A DNA stretch of 19,738 nt from Calditrichota bacterium (GTDB lineage: Bacteria; Zhuqueibacterota; Zhuqueibacteria; Residuimicrobiales; Krinioviventaceae). The notes beneath the pieces were generated by a model. That model saw only the letters and a program-made list of their open reading frames with translations, did no database searches and was not told the origin of the DNA. This document shows, piece after piece, positions 16,991 to 19,738 of this stretch. Each line of letters begins with the position of its first letter. Position 1 is the first letter of the stretch. The stretch covers positions 1 to 19,738 of the forward strand of contig RPQV01000012.1 of NCBI GenBank assembly GCA_003818595.1. The letters run 5' to 3'. A program made the translations under genes and the position numbers.

Positions 16991-17770
16991 TCATATCTGC
17001 GAACAGGATGTCGGCGCGAGCAGGATATCGGTTATTCCTGAAACGGTATCCTGATATCGGGGCAGGTCTTTGATCTTCGCCCAGCCCTCACTGTCCCGAA
17101 AAGTCGACCAGGCTTTCGTCTGCTCTTCCATATTTTCGAATCCCAGCATATAGATCAGATTCGGCATTTTGGGTCCGGCAATGGTTTCGCCAAAGAGCAC
17201 CGGATTCAACCCGGTCTGTTTGAATACCCCGATTTCTCCCCCTTGATTGAACATCTCGATTTTCAGTCTTGCTTTTGCCGCACTGTGGCTCTCATAGATG
17301 CGCATTTCATAGAATCTGCCGCTTTTCCCGCGGATGTGCTCCGGAATCGTCAACACAGGAAGATGCGTGAAAGCATGCATGACGGTGGTTTCATAACGAT
17401 AAAATAACGGATTTTTAGCGTCAGGATTGATGAGGTCGCTGCTTTGTTGCTGATAGTACGCATCATCTTCAAGCTGATCCCAAAATGTGACGAACGAGGC
17501 AAACGAAGCGTGCGGCAGAAGGACAAACGTATCCAACCCATGGGCGCCGAACCGAGGACGAAAGACGCCGATCGGGCCTATCCCCAGACGGTTGCTGACC
17601 GGGATCAGCGCTTTATCAAGATAATTTTCCAGACGGCTCAACTGAAAATTGGTGGCTGACTCGAAACGAATGAACTGATAAAATTGACGCGTCTCATCCG
17701 CTGCAAGTATAGGGACGGTTGAAGCGCCACCGACAACTGCTGCAGTGGCGAGAAAATCTCGGCGATTCAT
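16991..17770 (-). CDS. Tat-exported NIPSNAP family protein
   Basis: A 259-aa protein with a twin-arginine signal: 'MNRRDFLATAAVVGGASTVPILA', with the RRDFL motif at residues 3-7 and a hydrophobic stretch before 'ILA|ADE'. The C-terminal half (about 155-250) is a NIPSNAP domain, a ferredoxin-like dimeric alpha/beta barrel fold: 'FYEMRIYESHSAAKA', 'GEIGVFKQTGLNPVLFGETIAGPKMPNLIYMLGF', 'AWSTFRDSEGWAK'. The N-terminal half ('FYQFIRFESATNFQLSRLENYL' to 'FVTFWDQLEDDAYY') looks like a diverged second copy. I chose ATG 17770 over the upstream TTG at 17809 because the Tat signal begins there and AAAGGAAG lies just upstream. NIPSNAP proteins with Tat signals recur in FCB and planctomycete genomes, often near secreted metabolic proteins; the biochemical role is not established. 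Confidence 0.85.
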   Translation of the reverse strand: MNRRDFLATAAVVGGASTVPILAADETRQFYQFIRFESATNFQLSRLENYLDKALIPVSNRLGIGPIGVFRPRFGAHGLDTFVLLPHASFASFVTFWDQLEDDAYYQQQSSDLINPDAKNPLFYRYETTVMHAFTHLPVLTIPEHIRGKSGRFYEMRIYESHSAAKARLKIEMFNQGGEIGVFKQTGLNPVLFGETIAGPKMPNLIYMLGFENMEEQTKAWSTFRDSEGWAKIKDLPRYQDTVSGITDILLAPTSCSQI

Positions 17771-17827
17771 TTTGCTTCCTTTCGAATTATACGCATACGC
17801 TGTTGACAAGTTGATGATTTGATTTTG

Positions 17828-17858
17828 TTGTTATTTGCATGTTTTTATACTATATTTG
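17828..17858 (+). promoter_or_regulatory. Candidate Bacteroidota-type promoter (TTG-N20-TATATTTG)
   Basis: TATATTTG (17851-17858) matches the TAnnTTTG -7 element of Bacteroidota, and TTG (17828-17830) lies 20 nt upstream as the -33 element. The overlapping TATACT (17846-17851) could also serve as an ordinary -10. It lies in the 172-nt AT-rich gap upstream of the small gene at 17943, with a predicted leader of about 75-80 nt. Confidence 0.35.
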
Positions 17859-17942
17859 AATCGAAAAGCCGTACTTGATAATATATAAAGATTTTATTAA
17901 AGAGAATATCATTTTTACTTTTCATCCACAACAGAGACATCG

Positions 17943-18290
17943 ATGAGCCGAGCCTTGGGAAAAATTGTCGAACTGTGTCTTTTGCTCGCCTTGAACCTGC
18001 AGCCCCTTTTGGTTTACAGTCGCCCTTTGAGCCTGATCTCTGTTCATTCCGATATGACCCCGAAAGCAGTCTGGATTGAAGAATCGCAAAATGAATCCAA
18101 AGTAATCCCCCAAAAAACACCAGCCTCTTTTTCTTTCAACCAATTCAGGTATGTGCTGCATCATCAGGTGATACTCCATCGTTGTCTAAAGAGCGAGATC
18201 ATCCATTATTCCCACCTGCAGTACGAACCTGTTTATTATCCCTTGATCGTTTTCAAAATTCCTGTCAGTCAATACACATCCGATCGCTAA
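17943..18290 (+). CDS. Hypothetical small protein with N-terminal hydrophobic segment
   Basis: A 115-aa reading frame of no family I recognise. The N-terminus has basic residues followed by a hydrophobic stretch ('IVELCLLLALNLQPLLVY', about 8-25), which could be a signal peptide or single anchor; the rest is polar with a His/Tyr-rich C-terminal half ('YVLHHQVILHRC', 'IIHYSHLQYEPVYYP'). Codon choice looks compatible with the neighbours. There is no clear Shine-Dalgarno sequence ahead of ATG 17943. Points for reality: a plausible promoter upstream, a membrane-targeting N-terminus and a same-strand small gene 77 nt downstream. Minus-strand frames across the same DNA lack such features. It might still be a chance frame. 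Confidence 0.45.
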   Translation: MSRALGKIVELCLLLALNLQPLLVYSRPLSLISVHSDMTPKAVWIEESQNESKVIPQKTPASFSFNQFRYVLHHQVILHRCLKSEIIHYSHLQYEPVYYPLIVFKIPVSQYTSDR

Positions 18291-18367
18291 TGCCCCGCAT
18301 AAAATTAATTTCTGGAACAACAATCATCCCTGGTGAATTCAGATTTTAACTTTAGCGAGGTATTTCC

Positions 18368-18520
18368 ATGAAAATGCTTATTGAAAATATTGTGCTTTAT
18401 GGATTAGCCATCTTTTTCATCGGCCTTTTATTGTTCGGCTTTTACATTGTGATCGTTCCTCCCAAAAAATCTAAAGGAGGCATCACAGAGCCCAAAAAGC
18501 CGGATCTCAAAAAGCGATAA
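18368..18520 (+). CDS. Small single-pass membrane protein, 50 aa
   Basis: A 50-codon gene starting 'MKMLIENIVLYGLAIFFIGL' with a single transmembrane helix (about residues 7-30) followed by a basic, proline-containing tail ('PPKKSKGG', 'EPKKPDLKKR'). By the positive-inside rule the Lys-rich tail should be cytoplasmic and the N-terminus outside. GCGAGG (18355-18360) lies 7 nt before ATG 18368, one of the better ribosome binding sites in this region. The frame is uninterrupted to TAA 18518. It may share a transcript with the 115-aa gene 77 nt upstream. I recognise no family. Small single-helix proteins of this sort are often regulators or subunits of membrane complexes, but nothing here shows which. 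Confidence 0.65.
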   Translation: MKMLIENIVLYGLAIFFIGLLLFGFYIVIVPPKKSKGGITEPKKPDLKKR

Positions 18521-18538
18521 TCATTGAGATTATTTTTA
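18517..18538 (+). terminator. Weak intrinsic terminator after the 50-aa gene
   Basis: The 6-bp stem ATAATC (18517-18522) / GATTAT (18528-18533) with a 5-nt loop overlaps the stop codon and runs into a T-rich stretch (18533-18538). The stem is AT-only apart from one G-C pair, so efficiency would be low. The remaining bases up to 18624 hold no gene. Confidence 0.35.
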
Positions 18539-18542
18539 TAAC

Positions 18543-18651
18543 CTCCGGGGCTTTATCAAAAGCAGCGGTTATCATGTATCCAAACTCACAGAGTGCGGGA
18601 ACCTGAAAGCCGGAGAACAGAGCATTAAACGCTTTTGGTGCGGCCCCGGAG
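18543..18651. repeat. 9-bp GC-rich inverted repeat spanning the pseudouridine synthase 3' end
   Basis: CTCCGGGGC at 18543-18551 is the exact reverse complement of GCCCCGGAG at 18643-18651, which lies within the last codons of the minus-strand pseudouridine synthase gene. The arms are 91 nt apart. It could fold the 3' end of that transcript or be coincidence. Confidence 0.3.
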
Positions 18652-19455
18652 ATGAATTAAAATGGCATCTTGTGGGGGACGATTTTTCATAAAATCACGA
18701 CGCATCTCCTGTAATTCCTCTACTTCGCGGCTGGACAGCGCGCGCCATTGACCCGCAGGCAACTCATTTAGAGCCAACGGCCCAATATGGGTGCGAATCA
18801 GTCGGATGACAGTGTACCCTACAGCTTCCATCATGCGCCGTACCTGACGATTTTTCCCTTCACTGAGAATGATCGACATCCAATATCCTTCGGGGTCGGG
18901 ACCAATACGCCTGATTCGACAGGGTTTGGTGGTGAAAATTTTGAGAAAAATTCCCTGCTCAAGCTGCTTTCGGTGTTTCTCCAACATGGGGCGATCCAGC
19001 AGGACTTTGTAGCGTTTGCTGATATTATGTTCCGGCTCTTTCAGCCAATTTCCGAGTGCCCCATCATTCGTCAATAACAGTAAACCTTCGCTGTCCATGT
19101 CCAATCGACCGACGGGGAAAAGCCACGTCTCAAATGCAGGAAGCAGATCGTAAACCGTCGGACGATTTTCCGAATCGCTTCGAGTGGTGATATAACCGGC
19201 CGGTTTATGCACAACAATATAGGTCTTTTGTTCGATGGGCTTTATGGATTGCCCGTCGAAGCGAATATCATCTCGATCGACATCAACCCAATGAAGAATA
19301 TGATTTACGACGACGCCGTTGACTGTCACCCGTCCGTCCAAAATATATTGCCTGGCCTGGGTTCGGGAAGCGACCGCCGCTTTGGTAAAGACGCGCACCA
19401 ACTGAATGCGTCGTCCCGGAGGAGGGAGCGATTTATGATTTTTTAGGCGGGGCAA
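18625..19455 (-). CDS. rluB: Ribosomal large/small subunit pseudouridine synthase, RsuA/RluB family
   Basis: A 276-aa enzyme isomerising uridine to pseudouridine in rRNA. An S4 RNA-binding domain (about 18-60, 'VRVFTKAAVASRTQARQYILDGRVTVNG') precedes the catalytic domain, with the catalytic aspartate D119 in 'FPVGRLDMDSEGLLLLTNDG' and the later motif 'EGKNRQVRRMMEAVGYTVIRLIR'. This architecture is shared by RluB, RluE/F and RsuA; RluB (23S rRNA) is the likeliest but the site is not decidable here. An in-frame TGA just upstream leaves TTG 19455 as the first usable start; GTG 19398 would cut into the S4 domain. AGAAAG lies 8 nt upstream of the TTG as a weak binding site. It follows the thioesterase by 24 nt, so the two form an operon. 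Confidence 0.88.
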   Translation of the reverse strand: MPRLKNHKSLPPPGRRIQLVRVFTKAAVASRTQARQYILDGRVTVNGVVVNHILHWVDVDRDDIRFDGQSIKPIEQKTYIVVHKPAGYITTRSDSENRPTVYDLLPAFETWLFPVGRLDMDSEGLLLLTNDGALGNWLKEPEHNISKRYKVLLDRPMLEKHRKQLEQGIFLKIFTTKPCRIRRIGPDPEGYWMSIILSEGKNRQVRRMMEAVGYTVIRLIRTHIGPLALNELPAGQWRALSSREVEELQEMRRDFMKNRPPQDAILIHLRGRTKSV

Positions 19456-19479
19456 ATGTTTGCTTTCTGATTGATCGAA

Positions 19480-19738
19480 TCACTTTTGTTGCATACTCGG
19501 CAATATTCCGGACAGTACTTGATCACGAAACGGAGCCGGGATCGCGATGATTTTCCCGTCGAAATTGACAAATGCAAAATCCATAGTGGCGAACGCGCAT
19601 GTACTGCCGACGGTTTCATTAAAGATCTCATAGTTTATGCGAAAACTGGTTCGTTTGACCTCTGAAAATCCACCTCGAATATCCAGCAATTCAGCAAACT
19701 TTGCCGGACGTTTATAGCGGATTTCAACGCCAACAACA
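19480..19738 (-). CDS. YbgC/4-hydroxybenzoyl-CoA thioesterase-like acyl-CoA thioesterase (5' partial)
   Basis: The C-terminal 85 residues of a hot-dog fold thioesterase; the frame is open to the window edge and the start and catalytic N-terminal segment lie outside. The visible part fits the second half of the family: 'VEIRYKRPAKFAELLDIRGG', 'VKRTSFRINYEIFNE', 'CAFATMDFAFVNFDGKIIAIP'. These correspond to the 'Y-x-x-PAR(F)-D' strand, the central hot-dog strands and the 'V-x-x-DGKPVxLP' ending of YbgC-like proteins. Members hydrolyse short- to medium-chain acyl-CoA or acyl-ACP thioesters in the cytoplasm; some work beside the Tol-Pal system, but here the neighbour is a pseudouridine synthase. 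Substrate not assignable. Confidence 0.75.
   Translation of the reverse strand, partial: VVGVEIRYKRPAKFAELLDIRGGFSEVKRTSFRINYEIFNETVGSTCAFATMDFAFVNFDGKIIAIPAPFRDQVLSGILPSMQQK

Noticed and set aside
17786..17791. TATAAT on the minus strand upstream of the NIPSNAP gene
   Set aside because: It lies only 16 nt from the start codon, leaving a leader of about 9 nt that would cut the ribosome binding site, and no good -35 lies at 16-18 nt spacing.
1..19738. CRISPR array, tRNA/rRNA genes, insertion sequence, phage or toxin-antitoxin system
   Set aside because: I found no regularly spaced direct repeats, no cloverleaf-like or rRNA sequence, no transposase or integrase motifs and no defence-system genes; coding density and gene types are those of a conserved chromosomal region.

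Overview
The window reads as ordinary chromosomal DNA of a bacterium from the FCB side of the tree, possibly a KSB1/Calditrichota-like candidate phylum. This placement is inferred from gene content only. Three points support it: a GWxTD-domain secreted protein (a family typical of Bacteroidota/FCB and some Acidobacteriota), a short primary-type sigma factor of 286 aa without region 1.1 that closely resembles the Bacteroidota form, and a PurN with the 'FGGQGLYG' loop rather than the enterobacterial one. I see no tRNA, rRNA, CRISPR array, insertion sequence, integrase, phage gene or toxin module.

Left block (1-8300, + strand) is housekeeping, with tight packing. The 3' part of a geranylgeranyl-reductase-family flavoprotein is followed by a PgsA-like CDP-alcohol phosphatidyltransferase, ftsY and rimO; pgsA/ftsY and ftsY/rimO overlap by 4 nt. 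After 62 nt comes a secreted GWxTD protein, then an LD-carboxypeptidase (peptidoglycan recycling) that probably starts on TTG, then purN (4-nt overlap) and purH, which perform the third and the last two steps of de novo IMP synthesis.

Middle block (8301-13212, + strand): a secreted GH3 glycosidase with a PA14 insert, a low-specificity L-threonine aldolase, a 232-nt AT-rich intergenic region with a plausible sigma-70 promoter, and the sigma factor gene closed by a clear intrinsic terminator.

Right block (13213-19738): a MacA-like adaptor and two paralogous MacB-type permeases with no ATPase gene beside them; a convergent Tat-exported NIPSNAP-family protein; then two small unrecognised + strand genes, one a 50-aa single-pass membrane protein with a good ribosome binding site; and finally a minus-strand pair made of a YbgC-like thioesterase (cut by the window edge) and an RsuA/RluB-type pseudouridine synthase.

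I did not find a convincing new multi-gene system. The points most worth a second look are the two small genes with a Bacteroidota-style promoter upstream, the ATPase-less MacAB-like cluster, the reductase/phosphatidyltransferase pairing, and the GWxTD protein beside a cell-wall recycling enzyme.
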